A stretch of DNA of 64,000 nt from Erythrobasidium yunnanense (GCA_001600175.1 BCJC01000007.1:558001-622000); one strand, 5' to 3'. Counted from the first letter of the stretch, positions 1 to 11,016 are shown. Made by a program: numbers and translations. Notes: generated by a model from the letters alone, not told the origin.

Positions 1-1846
1 GCTGGCAAACCTGAGCAAGATAGCAAGAATGCTCGCCCAGGAAAGCCTGCAGTTGATCCACACCTCGTATACTTTAAAGTCAGCCTTGCGACTGTCAGAT
101 TGGAACTGCGATTGACTCTGGCTTGGCTTGTTCGCAGAGAGGTGATCCAGACTGTCCTTTCTATTTTCCCCTCTGGAAGAAATGTATGATAGTCATCGTT
201 ATAGCGCTACAGGTTCGCCTAGATCGCTGCAGGCTTATGCGGAATGTGCAAAAGCTGAAAGGCTCATCTTTAGATTCTATGGGTTGCCGGAATTGGTGCT
301 TCCTGGTCGCCTGCAAATCACTACATGGCTGTAGACGTCGGTGTCTCAGACACAGTCGCAAGAGTCGCCCAAGCCATGTATCTGGTCGGCTTCTCCCTAG
401 GACCGGTCCTCCTCACACCTCTATCCGAAGACTATGGAAGAAAGCCAGTGTTCACTGCCAGTCTCGCCCTGCTTTATATCCTCCATATACCCATAGCGCT
501 GGCGAAGAACATAGAAACGCTCATCATCTGCCGTTTTCTGGCCGGATTCGTAGCATCTCCCATATTCAATGTGCGTCTAAACTACTACGATTGAAGGTAG
601 GAGCCATACTGACTGCATTCGAAAACAGTCCTGCTGCTGCATACCTGACTTGTGGCGGTCCACCGACGAATTCGTTGCTGGCTTCGCTCTCAATATCTGG
701 GCTTTATCTGCTGAAATCATAGTAATAGCACCCATCTGGGGTGCATACATTACCATCAATATCAACTGGAGGTGAGCAATCACCATTCTCGAACATGAAG
801 ACCAGCTGATTCTCTTGCTAGATGGCTTTGGGGCATCACAGCACTGGTTGGGATAGCCTCGACTGTGGTCTTCGTCATACTCGTTCCGGAGACCAGGCAT
901 ACCGTAATCTTGGGACGGCGTGCGAAGAAGCTAAACCACAAGCTAGGCGAGAACAAGCACTACGCGCTCGGCGCCATCGCAGAGAAACGCACAATCAGCA
1001 ATGTATTGCGAGAGACACTTTACCGCCCGGTGTTTATGCTCTTAACGGAGCCTATCGTCAACCTTTTCGCACTCTACGATGGGCTGAACTACGGTATCAT
1101 CTATCTGGCGATAGAGGCCGTCCCTATCGTTTATGGGCAGCATGGATTCGAAGATCCAGGTGTCGAGTTTATGTTTCTGTCTATTCTTGTGGGATACCTC
1201 ATCGGTATCGCTCTGTTTCCTGTCCAATGGCGAGCGAACCAGAAACTCAACAAAAAGAGTGGAGGACAAGTTATCCCGGAAGGAAAGCTGTACTGGGGGT
1301 TTTTGGCTGGCTTCCTCTTCCCAATATCACTATACCTCTTTGCTTGGCTGTCCTTACCCCATATATTCTGGTTTGTCTCCCTTATCCCGCTGGCACTTTT
1401 CGGCATAGCCAGTCATATCTTGGTGAGTTGGCACGACCCTGCAGCTGCAGAGTCTCACTGACCCTACGACAGTTCCTGATGGTTTCCGACTATACTGTCG
1501 ATTCCTACGGTCATCTGGCTAGCAGCGCGTAAGTCCTCTGGACTCCGCGTCTTGAACTCCGCTAAAGTCCAATCGATACAGTGTGACTGGCCAGTCATTC
1601 GCTCGAGAACTCATGAGCGCGGGTCTCATCGTAGTCGGGCACGCATACTATACCAATCTTGGCCCTCAGATCGCTACGACGATCTTGGCAGCCATCGCGA
1701 CTGCACTAGGCGTCTTGCCTTTCCTCTTCTTCCGCTACGGTCCAAAGATCAGAGAGCGTAGTCATTATTCGCAAGAGATCAAGAAAGCTGCGAAAGAGGA
1801 TGAAGAGCGTGCAATGCTGGAAGAAAGCACTCCGCAGTCAGCCTGA
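1..1846 (+). CDS. MFS drug/H+ antiporter-like transporter, 5' end outside the window
   Basis: Major facilitator superfamily transporter of the DHA1 (multidrug/polyamine) type, acting in the plasma or vacuolar membrane. The first bases are already coding in frame 1 without an ATG, so the start lies to the left. Inferred exons are 1-78, 138-212, 274-570, 629-771, 822-1422, 1473-1528 and 1582-1846; together they are 1515 bases and stay in one frame (504 residues seen). The cytosolic N-terminus carries the family pattern (VDPHLVYF, then NP-like DPDCPFYFPLWKK). The loop after TM2 has the MFS signature LSEDYGRKP, and the TM5 end reads PIWGAYITININWRW. Later helices (YLIGIALFPVQW, FLAGFLFPISLYLFAW, IATALGVLPFLFF) are typical. 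The donor at 79 (GTCAGC) is weak and the exon could end a few codons earlier. The substrate cannot be told from sequence. Confidence 0.9.
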
Positions 1847-2355
1847 TCCGGCAGTCTGCATCGAGTTCCGCATTGCAGTGATCGTTCTCATATGTACATA
1901 GACAGCATGTAGCTAGTATTGTGACAATCCGTGTTGTTCAGCATTAGTACCTAGCACGTGCATTTGGCATGCAATTTACTCACGAAGTCGACGCGTCGCG
2001 GTCGCGTAAATGGGCAGCATACCTTCGCTGCTGCTCTCTTTATTGTTTTGCTGCGTCTGCCGGCTTCCAGGCACTCAAGGCAGGCATGTTGTTGTTCGCG
2101 CCGTAAAGAGCCTGCAAGCACATTCGCAGTCTGGCTCTGAGACCAGCTTTGCTTCTTCTTCTTCTTCATCCAGCAAACAATCAACAAGCTTTCACAGACC
2201 TTCAAACAGTCTGTTCTACGTCGCTCCTTTACCAACCCTTCTTACGCTCACACAGCAAACCACACTCTCTATCCGAGGCCTTTCCCTAAACTTCCCTTGC
2301 AAGCAGCTCTAAGCATTACCATATACTCCCATCTTCTACTTCACTATCACCTACA
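1847..2355. other. Intergenic / 5' leader of the secreted-protein gene
   Basis: No gene is supported here. The last 200 bases hold pyrimidine-rich tracts (TTCTTCTTCTTC at about 2155) and AC-rich leader sequence directly before the ATG at 2356, as expected for a fungal promoter and 5' untranslated region. An open frame beginning about 2010 encodes a hydrophobic stretch followed by a serine run, but it has no recognisable features. Confidence 0.5.
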
Positions 2356-3013
2356 ATGCGAGCTTCTACCACCATCTCCCTCTTTTCGCTAGCGCTTTCC
2401 CTCTATCTCGCACCTTTCGCGCTGGCGGATCCTACGCCCAAGGCAGGACATGCCGTCAAGCAGCTATCAGACTCGAACCTCTTCGAAGCCCATCTCCAAC
2501 ATCCCGAGTTATCTCACAAGCGCTTACCCTCCGAGGTCATCAACCATCACGAGCGCGATGAGCCGGTCACGGCCACGCCGTCTGCCGTACCAGCCACAAC
2601 AGCAGCACCCGTCGAGATCAGTACATCAGCCACTTCGTCACCTCTCCCATCTACATCAGCCGTCAGGTTCACTCCCCGGCAGCCAAACCACCTCATCCGC
2701 CATCGTGCGCAACGACAAGGCAAGCAACGCTTGAGAAAGCGTGAAGTCGCAGAAGAGGAGGAAGGACCAGACGAGGAGGAGGCGGAGGAGACACCCGAGG
2801 AGCAGTCAGAAACCTCGCCAGACTCGCAACCTCTGGGACACGTCCAGCTGCCGTTCGCAGGCCTCCAGCTCAGCTGTAAGTCCTTGCCTATCTTGCTGTG
2901 TCGTTGATGGCATGTGCTGACGTTCGCTTCGATTTGCAGCGGTCGCACGCGAAGCAGCGCAGAAGCCGGGTACATTGGCCAGCTTTGCGGAACTCAGTCG
3001 CCGATTCCAGTAG
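2356..3013 (+). CDS. Small secreted acidic protein with a dibasic site, unknown function
   Basis: Two exons, 2356-2875 and 2940-3013, with a 64-base intron (GTAAGT donor); 197 residues. The N-terminus is a classical signal peptide: a hydrophobic stretch after MRASTT ending near ALADPTP, with cleavage likely around residue 24. The mature part is Pro/Ser/Thr rich. It then has a basic segment ending RLRKR followed at once by a strongly acidic block (EVAEEEEGPDEEE), and ends AELSRRFQ. The KR pairs (also HKRLPSE near residue 54) are candidate Kex2 cleavage sites, so the protein may be a processed precursor. There are very few cysteines, so it is not a disulfide-knot effector. I recognise no family. 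Its role (cell wall, secreted peptide or effector) is open. Confidence 0.7.
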
Positions 3014-3278
3014 TTCAGATAGATTACTCAGACGGAAAGAAAGGGTAATCGATTGGCAGAGCTGGTTTCTGTGTGTTCGTATCCTCGAGTACTGTAGATT
3101 GTTGTGCCCTTGAGCTCGCGCGTGAATGGTAGACGTCTTGATGGCGCATGCACTCTTCTATCCTATACAGACATCTGGGAGCTCTTCGTTCTTGCTTGCT
3201 GTCGCTCTAAGGCAGATGGGCCAATCTTGCGATACTGTACCACGGCTCTTGTGACAGGCCTGACTGCTCAAACCATCG

Positions 3279-3880
3279 ATGCAGTCGCATCCGACCGTAC
3301 GGAACATCTAACATGTTGCTATTGCATTAGCTGACTATGCTGCTTGTATCCAGTTCCCAGCAATTGAAGATGTCTGCAGAAAATACCCAGACCAAGCTGG
3401 AGCCATATGGCAGGCATACGCCGACCTGACGTTGTGTAGGCGTGAAAGTACCCATACGCGACAGCACTTTCACTAATCCATGCATATGTTCAGCTCAAAG
3501 GTGGGAAGATGTCAAAGTCAAGGAGCTGCCAACCCAAAATTGCTGCCTTCTTACTGGTCATCTCCCCAAACCAGACGTACGCAATAGCCTTTCTCAAGTT
3601 TCTAGATGGATTCTAATGCATCCTTTATGCGCAAAAGGCGGAAACTACAACCGTCCTTCCCATGCACTTGTCTAAACCTACAAGCATGAAATCGTAAGGA
3701 CTTCTGCGGAAACGCGTGTATACCTGACTGATGTACGATTTCTGCAGCCTCCATGCCGTCTTTGATAGTCTGGACCCGAAGCCTGCCTCCATCCTGCTAG
3801 CTATCTCTGCCGAAGATTCGTCCATCGTTTACTACAAGATCGGGCAGGGCATTGTAGCACCCAAAGAAGTGAAGGACTAA
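3279..3880 (+). CDS. SEN15: tRNA-splicing endonuclease subunit Sen15
   Basis: Structural subunit of the heterotetrameric tRNA-splicing endonuclease, which cuts introns from pre-tRNA; Sen15 pairs with a catalytic subunit and has no active site itself. Five very short exons, 3279-3296, 3354-3435, 3494-3576, 3638-3693 and 3748-3880 (introns 54-61 bases), join in one frame to 123 residues. The N-terminal helix reads HPTFPAIEDVCRKYP and then QAYADL. The fold follows as QRWEDVKVKELP, TTVLPMHLSKPTSMKS and AVFDSLDPKPASILLAIS, ending in the family signature EDSSIVYYKIGQGIVAP. This matches the known Sen15 pattern in which a (D)S(S/T)IVYYKL strand closes the domain. All splice phases agree, which is strong support given how small the exons are. 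The start codon is the only ATG that splices in phase to the HP motif. Confidence 0.85.
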
Positions 3881-4085
3881 GCTGCCAGCAGACGACAGGC
3901 TCCTGGAGCTTCCTGCAAATCGCTATGCCTGAAGAACAGGCTGCCACTTTCGCCAATGTGGGCCGTAAGGGTTGGATAAGCGGCCAGACAGGCTAGATCC
4001 TGGTCATTGGGAGGTCTGCTCGGCGAGACAGCGATCTCGCCATATGCGACGCGACGATAATCGTTGCAGGCGATAAGATGCAGGA

Positions 4086-4773
4086 TTATACGGCTAGACG
4101 CCTGGGTCGTGGAGGACCTCGAGGATACTTTGCGGACGTTTTGACGTTCCTGTATGTGCAGTCATAGTCAGCTCTCGTTACTAAGGCGACCAGCAAGCGA
4201 AACATACTCGTCTCGGTCTCGGTTTCTATCGAAGGTTTTGTACTTTCTCTTTGCGCCAGGCGGAGGAGTCCATAGAGGAGGTGGAGGTAGTCCTCGTGCA
4301 ATAGCTTCAGCTCTTGCTCGCTCGTTTGCTGCCTTCTTTTTAGCATTTCCCAAGAGTCTGGGTTTCGGCGGCTCCATGTTCTTCAAGCGAGTTGTATCTC
4401 TTCCTTCTTCTTCGTACTTGGCCAGTCTCTCGTGAAACAGTTGCATACATCGAAGCTTGAAGTGCTCTGTCTTGTGCGATGCACGCGCTCGGTTGTCTTG
4501 CTGCTGCAAAGGCAGCGTTTTCTCCCTCAATTCATCTCGCTCGTACACCCATTCCTCTATCTTGTCTTGCAGCGCGAGAATGTCCTCTCGTGTCTGCAAC
4601 GTATCAGAATGAGCTCCATTCTGTGTCGAGATCCCTGACCAAAAAAAAGCGAAGAAACGTACACCCTTCTTTGGCTCTGGGACCGGGATCTGGCGACGCG
4701 AGAAGTAGCTTGCGATCTGCTGGCGTACATTGCTATGCGACACACATCTTCTGGCTACGAAAGCGAGAAGCAT
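4086..4773 (-). CDS. Basic protein, probably mitochondrial, unknown function
   Basis: Three exons on the minus strand (4773-4663, 4593-4208, 4149-4086), 186 residues. The ATG at 4773 gives an N-terminus rich in Arg, Ser and hydrophobics without acids (MLLAFVARRC, then SYFSRRQIP), which is what a mitochondrial presequence looks like. The body is a charged helix (REDILALQDKIEEWVYERDE), followed by a basic stretch with PPKPRLL and PPPPLWTPPPGAKRKYK, ending PRGPPRPRRLAV. The intron at 4207-4150 has a perfect GTATGT donor and CTGACT branch, and using it removes a short alternative tail. A mitochondrial ribosomal or assembly protein would fit the composition and size, but I do not recognise the family. 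Confidence 0.65.
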
Positions 4774-4930
4774 ATGGCAGAATGTCAAAAGGCCAACTCG
4801 GTTAAGGAAGGCCGAAAGCCAACGACTCGTGAAGAAGAGTAGACATTCTACGGTATCGAAGACTCACTAGCTGACACAGGAGTGATACTGGTCGCGCCGC
4901 ATCCGCGGCAGGCCTGGTACGCCTCTGCCC

Positions 4931-5677
4931 TCATGAAGGGCAGCTACTCGCAAAACTTGCATCACTGCCGCGTCTCTTACAGTCAACCCTGAACTCTCCT
5001 TTCTCATCCTTCGACACTGAGTCTCGGCTGTAGATTGAAATACTGGAGCCTCGTAAAGACCTGGGCCTATGAAGCGGTGGTGACCTACACTGCAGAGGTG
5101 CAGCAGCTTTCGCGGGTTGTCCTTTAGGCGTCTCAACAGATGCCAGTAAAGCTTTCGCTTCTTGCGCTCGTCTTCCCTTCAGCTCCCGGATCCTCATCTT
5201 CTGCTCCACGTCTGCCTGTTTCTTCGCAGCTGCAAGAGCAGCAGCCTCGTCCTTCCGTGTCTTCTCGCGAGATTGGATGCCGGCTTTTGACAGAGGTAGC
5301 AACATCCACTTTCCTGATCCCGTGCCGACGATTTCGAGTTCATCGATCTTTCCCGCAGCCTTGGTCCAGACGCACCATGGGGACACTACCTTTCTGCCCT
5401 TCAGCGTCCGCCTAGGCAGCACCGAATCAGTCCAGTCTTGACTATCGACTGGATGTCGATCGTAGTCGGTCCATGTATTCCTGTATAGGGCCCGCGTGAT
5501 GACTGTCTCATCCTCGAGTACGATGGCTAAATCTGCTTGCCAAGCGCATTGACTGATCAAGCGGAGGTTATGGGTAGCGGTCGAGTATCTCTTTGGTTGG
5601 GGAGCTGCTGTCCGGCTCAGTAACGATAGGCAACAAGCACAGGTGGGCCGTAGCTTACTGGCTGCTGCAGGGCTCAT
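4931..5677 (-). CDS. Unknown 'PWxxW' family, member A
   Basis: First of eight paralogues in this window. Exon 1 is 5677-5659 (19 bases, MSPAAA plus one base), then a 54-base intron, then exon 2 5604-4931; 230 residues. The N-terminal module begins PKRYSTATHNL, matching KRYT-A--TL of the other members. The core holds VDSQDWTDSVLPRR, VVSPWCVW and GSGKWMLLPLSKAGI. After it comes an Ala/Lys/Glu-rich, probably helical segment (RKDEAAALAAAKKQ, then RRAQEAKALLASVE), and a Ser/Arg-rich tail ending SDASFASSCPS. There is no signal peptide, no membrane segment and no conserved cysteine pattern, so a cytosolic or nuclear protein is likely. I do not recognise the family. It lies at the 3' end of an array of five genes in the same orientation, spaced by about 225-460 bases. 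Confidence 0.75.
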   Translation of the reverse strand: MSPAAASKLRPTCACCLSLLSRTAAPQPKRYSTATHNLRLISQCAWQADLAIVLEDETVITRALYRNTWTDYDRHPVDSQDWTDSVLPRRTLKGRKVVSPWCVWTKAAGKIDELEIVGTGSGKWMLLPLSKAGIQSREKTRKDEAAALAAAKKQADVEQKMRIRELKGRRAQEAKALLASVETPKGQPAKAAAPLQCRSPPLHRPRSLRGSSISIYSRDSVSKDEKGEFRVDCKRRGSDASFASSCPS

Positions 5678-5902
5678 CTCACTTTATACGTGACTAGAAG
5701 GGCGATTATACCTGTGTGATGATCGAGTGAATCTGGACAAAGCAGCCAAAGAGCATATCTTGCATCTCCGACTTCCACGAAGTGTACCTTTGTTATTAAA
5801 GGCCACAAGGGGAAGGTAAGTGTATGGTCAAAGGGACACGACTGCTAGAACAACCGAGAGCTGAGTATAAGAGCGTTGCAAAGATACTGCACCTCGCGCG
5901 CT

Positions 5903-6581
5903 CTACGATGCCATGCTCCCGCGTCTCGACGTAGATGTCACCTTCTTCTTCTCTGATAACTTGGTCGTTGCCATGCTCATCAAACCGTCCCTGCTTGAAG
6001 TGCAGGAGCCTCCTTTCTCGCTCGCTTGTGCTTTTGAATCACCGCCGAATACTTCCCGCCCAGCCGTGTTGCCTGCTAAAGTCAATGCGGCTTCCCTCTT
6101 CACGTTGCGCTCGACGATAGCCTCGCTCCTTAGGCGCTCATACTTGTCTTCAGTCCGTTGTTTCGATGCCTTGAGTTCACCTTTTGACAAAGGTACTAGT
6201 GTCCACGGACCTGATCCGTCCACTGCTGCCACGACTTTGAATCGGCTTACATCGTATTTTGCGTTCTTCCATACAGCCCAAGGTGACATAGAAAGTGGCT
6301 TACGGAGACGGCGTGGGGATAGGTGATTCTGCCATTCTGTGCTGTTCACGGGTTTGCCAAGGTAATCAAAGGTCGAGTATCGGTCTAGAAGGCGGCTGAT
6401 GGGAGCGCCGTTGCGGGGATGTATTGCGAGCTCTACGCAGAACCGATGGTAGCGGACGAATTGGAGGGTGCCGTCTGATGTCGTGTAGGATGTCTTGGCA
6501 GGAGCTACTCTGAAAGTCAGTATGGACGTGCAGTACCGGTAACGATGTGGTCTGCCACTTACGTATTACGCGGAAACTCAT
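5903..6581 (-). CDS. Unknown 'PWxxW' family, member B
   Basis: Exon 1 is 6581-6563 (19 bases) and exon 2 is 6507-5903; 207 residues. The acceptor must be the AG at 6509-6508: the AG two bases earlier in the transcript would bring in an immediate stop. The N-terminal module reads SYTTSDGTLQFVRY and the bridging segment RLLDRYSTFDYLGKPVNS. The core is divergent at its first tryptophan motif (TEWQNHLSPRR) but has MSPWAVW and GSGPWTLVPLSKGEL. The tail is shorter than in D and E and ends in Lys/Ser-rich sequence (LSEKKKVTSTSRRGSMAS). Function unknown. Upstream, at 6668-6676, lies the CATCCTTTC element found before several other members. Confidence 0.75.
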
Positions 6582-6865
6582 TTGAACCTGGGTGTCGGGA
6601 GCGGATGTCGAGGAGCTGAGCGAGCAGACAGCATCAGCTCAGAGGGGTTGGATACCCTTCATCGGAGCATCCTTTCAAGCCTTCGGGTCGAAAGGGTATC
6701 AGGAGGTCATTCGCCTAAAGGTGTGGTGAATGGGTAGAATGCGCTTGTTGTGTGGGCTTAGTAGCTAGAAGCCGTAAACGTTTTTCTAGCAAGACTGCGC
6801 TGCAATCGGCCAACGATGTCTGACGGGAGTCATAAGATATTAGTACAAACGGGCACGACAGCACG

Positions 6866-7606
6866 CTACTTGCCGGAAGTAGCGACACTGCTCTTTGTGA
6901 TCGAATATCTTACTTTCCCCTCTTGTCCGGTAGCCATGCTAATATTAGTAGACGACCTAGCTGTATCTACGCGAGCGACTATCGGTCGTCGAAGAAACCC
7001 ATTTGAGCGAAATGATGTGGAAGGTGCGTGTGGGGCTGGTTTCGAATTAGCTGACCTAGGCTGATTGTTCAGCGATACCAGTATGGCCTCAGCTTCCTGG
7101 CCCCGTTGATCGTTGAGTCGCTGATCCTGTCCAGCCTTGATGCTTCGGCCTGCCCTATTCTCACTTTTCCGCTTCGTTTCGAGAGCTCGATGCTCTTCTT
7201 TGGTAAGAGGGGCCAGCATCCACTTTCCAGATCCATCCGGCGCAGCTAGAATTGCTACTTCATCGAAATTGACCCAACACTTTCGCGTCCATACTGTCCA
7301 GGGAGAGACGAGGTATTGTCGGTGGAAGCTCCTTTTCGGGGTGAGGTAGTCAGTCCAGTTTTTGCTCTCTATCGGTCTATCATCGGTGGATCTGGTCTCG
7401 AATTGGGTCAAACCTCGAGTAATCGGGGTTCGGCCGTACGGCTTAATAGTGAAGCTGGTCTGATACCATGTCTGACGCCCTGCACCCTCGCAGAGGGTTC
7501 CTTTAGCGGACGTGTACCGTACCATCTGGGGATCTGCTTGCACGTCAAGCTTTTATGCACATATCAGCGTCGCGACAGGGTGCTCACAGTGACCGGCTAA
7601 GCTCAT
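6866..7606 (-). CDS. Unknown 'PWxxW' family, member C
   Basis: Exon 1 is 7606-7588 (19 bases, MSLAGH plus one base) and exon 2 is 7536-6866; 229 residues. The N-terminal module reads MVRYTSAKGTL, then FETRSTDDRPIESKNW. The core is well kept: NWTDYLTPKR, LVSPWTVWTRK and DGSGKWMLAPLTKEEH. A charged helix (ALETKRKSENRAGRS) and a Ser/Pro-rich tail follow, ending KSSVATSGK. Exon 1 length, intron phase and core order agree with members A, B, D, E and H. No known domain is recognised. Confidence 0.75.
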
Positions 7607-8044
7607 AGTGGTCTCAAGCCAAGTTACGTCGTGAGGCCGGTGGCAGGAAACAGAGAGACTTGCTGCATGTACTTCTATGAAGATGCACTCTTCTGGCGGA
7701 AAGGCCCCCTTGAACGACTCTCAGTGCCCTGCCGCCAACTTTCCGGTCAGAATCTGTGAATACCATTCATCGATACGACAGGGGTCTGGGAACTGGCTTG
7801 CATGGTTGCTGATATGGTATGTAGATCTCGTTATCGCGATGAGGGGCCGAAAGGGAGCGGAGCTCAATTGTCGAGTAGCCTACCAAGGCTTATTTGCCAT
7901 GATAGTTGCAATGCATCACTCTTGGAGTAGGTACTGAGCTTGGGCGAGCTTCTTCAGCTGGTCGCGGATGTTGAACAAGCCGAAGCCAAGTGTGCGGACA
8001 CGCAGTGCGTTCTCATCTGTCAGAATGCAATCATACTACACGTT
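7607..8044. other. Intergenic region between family members C and D
   Basis: No gene is supported. This is the promoter side of member C and the 3' side of member D. I see a GGAAAGG stretch near 7700 but no clear copy of the CATCCTTTC element found before members B, D, E, F, G and H. Confidence 0.4.
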
Positions 8045-8848
8045 CTACGGCACACTGGCTTCAGAACTTGCGCGACTGCTGCATCGCACCAGCGGATCTT
8101 TAGCCTTTTCGATACTAGATCTGCGATTGCCATTCGATAAGCTTGTGCGAGACGATCGATTGGCCAGTCTCGAAGGCGAGCTGTTGGCAGATGAAGAGGG
8201 GATTCGAGAGGAGCTTGCTGACATGGAGGCTCTAGATCTGACATGTGGTTGTGGGGTTACGATAGGCACCTTTGTAGGTACTGTAGCAATATTCAGAGCT
8301 GCCATTTGTGCTTTGGCTTCTTCTGCTCTTTTCTTTTTCGTGAGGGCATGCTCGCTTCTGATTTGGGCCTTCATTTGGTCTTGCGCTCTGTTCTCGGCAT
8401 CTTTCTTGTCCTTCCTCGTTTTCTTCAAGGCATCCAACTCAGATTTAGGCAGAGGCGCCAACGTCCATTTGCCTGTACCATCTGCAGCAGCTATGATCTG
8501 TACTGAATCAATGTCTTGCCCACTGTGCTGCCAAAGCGTCCAAGGGGGAATAACCTTATGTCTGCCCCAACGTCTGACTGGCGAATCAGTCCATACCGTA
8601 CTATCGATTGGATCCCCGTGATAACTAATGGTTTCGTATTGTCTTAGTTGCCGTTTGACAGAGGTGCCCAGGTCAAGCGTTATTTCGAAGTTGATGTTGC
8701 TAGAGCTGTACCAACGATCATCCCAAGCTCTGAGGGTGCCACTAGCGGTGGTGTATCGTTTCATATGAACTTCTGCAGAGTGGATTTAGAAACTGCAGCC
8801 TGTCAACATGCGGTTGCAACCATACTCACCGGGTGCGCTGGACGTCAT
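8045..8848 (-). CDS. Unknown 'PWxxW' family, member D
   Basis: Exon 1 is 8848-8830 (19 bases, MTSSAP plus one base) and exon 2 is 8772-8045; 248 residues, the same length as member E. The N-terminal module reads MKRYTTASGTLRAW. Then come FEITLDLGTSVKRQLRQYE and the core IDSTVWTDSPVRR, VIPPWTLW and DGTGKWTLAPLPKSELD. A long Lys/Ala/Glu helix follows (RKDKKDAENRAQDQMKAQ, then KKKRAEEAKAQMAALN), then a Ser-rich tail containing SSIEKAKDPLVRCS. That tail motif is shared almost word for word with member E, so D and E are the closest pair and probably the latest duplication in this array. Function unknown. Confidence 0.8.
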
Positions 8849-9307
8849 CTTCGCAATATCTTTACTCTTGAATCAAATGAAGGTGAAAGAGGTGGACCCG
8901 TAGGCAGAGCGGACAGCTTCATAGCTGGCCTCGACTCCATCCTTTCTGCTCAACTGCCTTTTGTAGCAGAACGGCCCGATTCCTTGCCAGGGTATGGGAG
9001 AACTAGCTGTGGACCCTTTCACTAGAATGCTCCTTAGACTGCAAGCCTTCCGAGGAGGCCCTAGACAGGGCGACCGGAGGGACCAATCGGCAGCGTGCAG
9101 CTTTGCTGCATACAGCAGTGAATGAGGAGAGCGACAAGGAGCTCTAGCAAGATGAGTGTGCTCGCCGGTCTAAAGCCGAACTGCGCTACGAACCACTGTC
9201 AAGCTAAGCCCGGGCTTCATCGCATGTGAGTCTGCATTTTAATAAGCTCAGGCCAAGTCTACTGCAAGGGAGCGTACCCTTAGCTTCGATATGCGATCGA
9301 CAGGGCT
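8849..9307. other. Intergenic region between family members D and E
   Basis: No gene is supported. It holds a CCATCCTTTC element at 8937-8946, about 90 bases before the ATG of member D (on the coding strand it reads GAAAGGATGG). Otherwise I see nothing. Confidence 0.4.
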
Positions 9308-10110
9308 CTATCGGACGCTTGATGACGAGCTCCCGTGAGTGCTACAGCGTACCAGGGGTTCTTTAGCCTTCTCGATACTAGATCTGTGATTGCCGTTGGA
9401 AAAGCTTGTGCGAGGTGAACGACTGGCCAGTACTGCAGGGGAGGCATTCGTAGCTGCTGCAGAGACCTGAGAGACAGTGCTTAACGCAGAGGCTCTACTT
9501 CGAGCTTGTGGGCGCGCGGTCACTTTAGGCGGCTTCGAAGGTTGCGAAGCGTTATTGATAGCTGCCATCAGTGCCTTCGCTTCCTGTGCTCGCTTTTCTT
9601 TCTGAAGGCGTGTTTGCGCACGAAGCTCTGCTTTCTGTTCCTTGCGCTCCCGTCGATCCGCAGCTTTTTCATCTTTACGATTCTTATCCAGAGTTTGCAG
9701 GTCCTCCTTTGGAAGAAGCGCCAGCGTCCACTTACCATCTTCACTCGGGGCGGTGGTGATGATCTGAACCTTGCATACATCCTTGCCGGCCATCTTCCAT
9801 ATGGTCCACGGGGATACGGCCTTGGGCTTGGCCCACCTGGAGATCACCGAATCATTCCATCTCTCACTATCCACAAACTCTCCTGTCCATTCATCCCTGG
9901 TTTCGTACTTGCTCAGCCGCCGTTGTATCGCCGCCTTTTGAGGATCAGGAGTTATCGCGAAGTATATCGTGTCCCAATCCTTGCCGTACGTTTCGAGGGT
10001 CTTAGCAGCCGCTGTGTATCGCTTCCACCCGATTGCTATTGCATGCAGTCAGCATTCGTAGCCATACGAAATGCAGCCGGACAGTACTCACCAGGGGTAG
10101 AAGTAGTCAT
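9308..10110 (-). CDS. Unknown 'PWxxW' family, member E
   Basis: Exon 1 is 10110-10092 (19 bases, MTTSTP plus one base) and exon 2 is 10035-9308; 248 residues. The N-terminal module reads WKRYTAAAKTLETYGKDW, followed by YFAITPDPQKAAIQRRLSKY. The core is DSERWNDSVISRW, AVSPWTIWKMAGKDV and EDGKWTLALLPKEDLQ. A long basic helix comes next (RRERKEQKAELRAQTRLQKE), then the Ser-rich tail with SSIEKAKEPLVRCS shared with D. It is the most upstream gene of the first array. The CCATCCTTTC element lies at 10195-10204. No family recognised. Confidence 0.8.
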
Positions 10111-10384
10111 GTCTGGCAATACTTGAGACTTTGATGATTCAGACAGAAGCCAAAGAGTCGAGCCGTGGGCCAAGCAGGCATTTTGTAGGTGGGTCCATCC
10201 TTTCAGAGGGCTCCTACCATTGAACGGCTGCTGGTGGAAAGGGTATCGACAAGGGCACTTCCCCTTGGCTAGTCTTCCTTACTCACAGACTTACAAGGGT
10301 GATTGAAGGGGTTACTAAAAGGTGGCATCGTCTCCAAGCATCAGTACAAGCTACATGAAGCCAGTGAGCACTGTTTGACTTGCC

Positions 10385-10620
10385 TGCGGTCCCTCGATGT
10401 AACCTCTAGCTTCAGCAGCCTTCCGTTCAGTAAAGCCGTGCTTATACTGCTTTGATCCCTGCTGGAAATTGGTGCTAAGTGTGCAGTCAAACCCAGTCAG
10501 AACTCACGTCGCCCACATTTCTGGTAGTGCTGATATACGTACGATACTGCAGACGGGCTGCTCCGCGCTGCCTGCAGACTGGTTGATCTGGGGGTCGGCT
10601 TTCTCAGCGATAAGCATGAT
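10385..10620 (-). pseudogene. Decayed tandem copy of the CsbD-like gene
   Basis: Read on the minus strand, this stretch is clearly related to the intact gene at 11017-11528. It has an exon-1-like part (PQINQSAGSAEQPV against AQINQTVGSAKQLV) and an exon-2-like part (QQGSKQYKHGFTERKAAEAR against QQGSEQYNQGVAEQRAAEAK). The first exon lacks the original start context, the donor that should follow the second exon reads GC instead of GT, and I find no counterpart of exons 3 and 4. It is best read as a broken duplicate. The remaining DNA from 10111 to 10384 and from 10621 to 11016 holds no gene I can support. Confidence 0.65.
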
Positions 10621-11016
10621 GGCAGACATGGACCGGCAGGCGTTTTTTGTGCATGCGTACGGATGTGATAGAAGGCAGCCTTTCGAGACGCTGTTTAACA
10701 GACTCGGATTAACCACAACGATATGGCATATGCCTACCTGCGCGGCTGGAAAGCTCCTCATCTTGCCGAACTTACAGGTAGCTGGTCCATCCAGCTGTAG
10801 CCTGTAAGCTGTTAGCAGTTTAGCTTGACTACGGCAGTTGAAACGCTATTGAGGTATCATGAGCGATCAGTGCGGGGAATGTTCACGAGCTTTCTACGCG
10901 ACTGCGATGGTGTGTGGAAAACTCGAGGGTACAGAGAGAACCCGTTGGAGGAACAGACAGATAGAGAATAGATAGCTTAGAGAATGCGAAAGCGTGACAT
11001 GAAAGGTCTCCTATGC

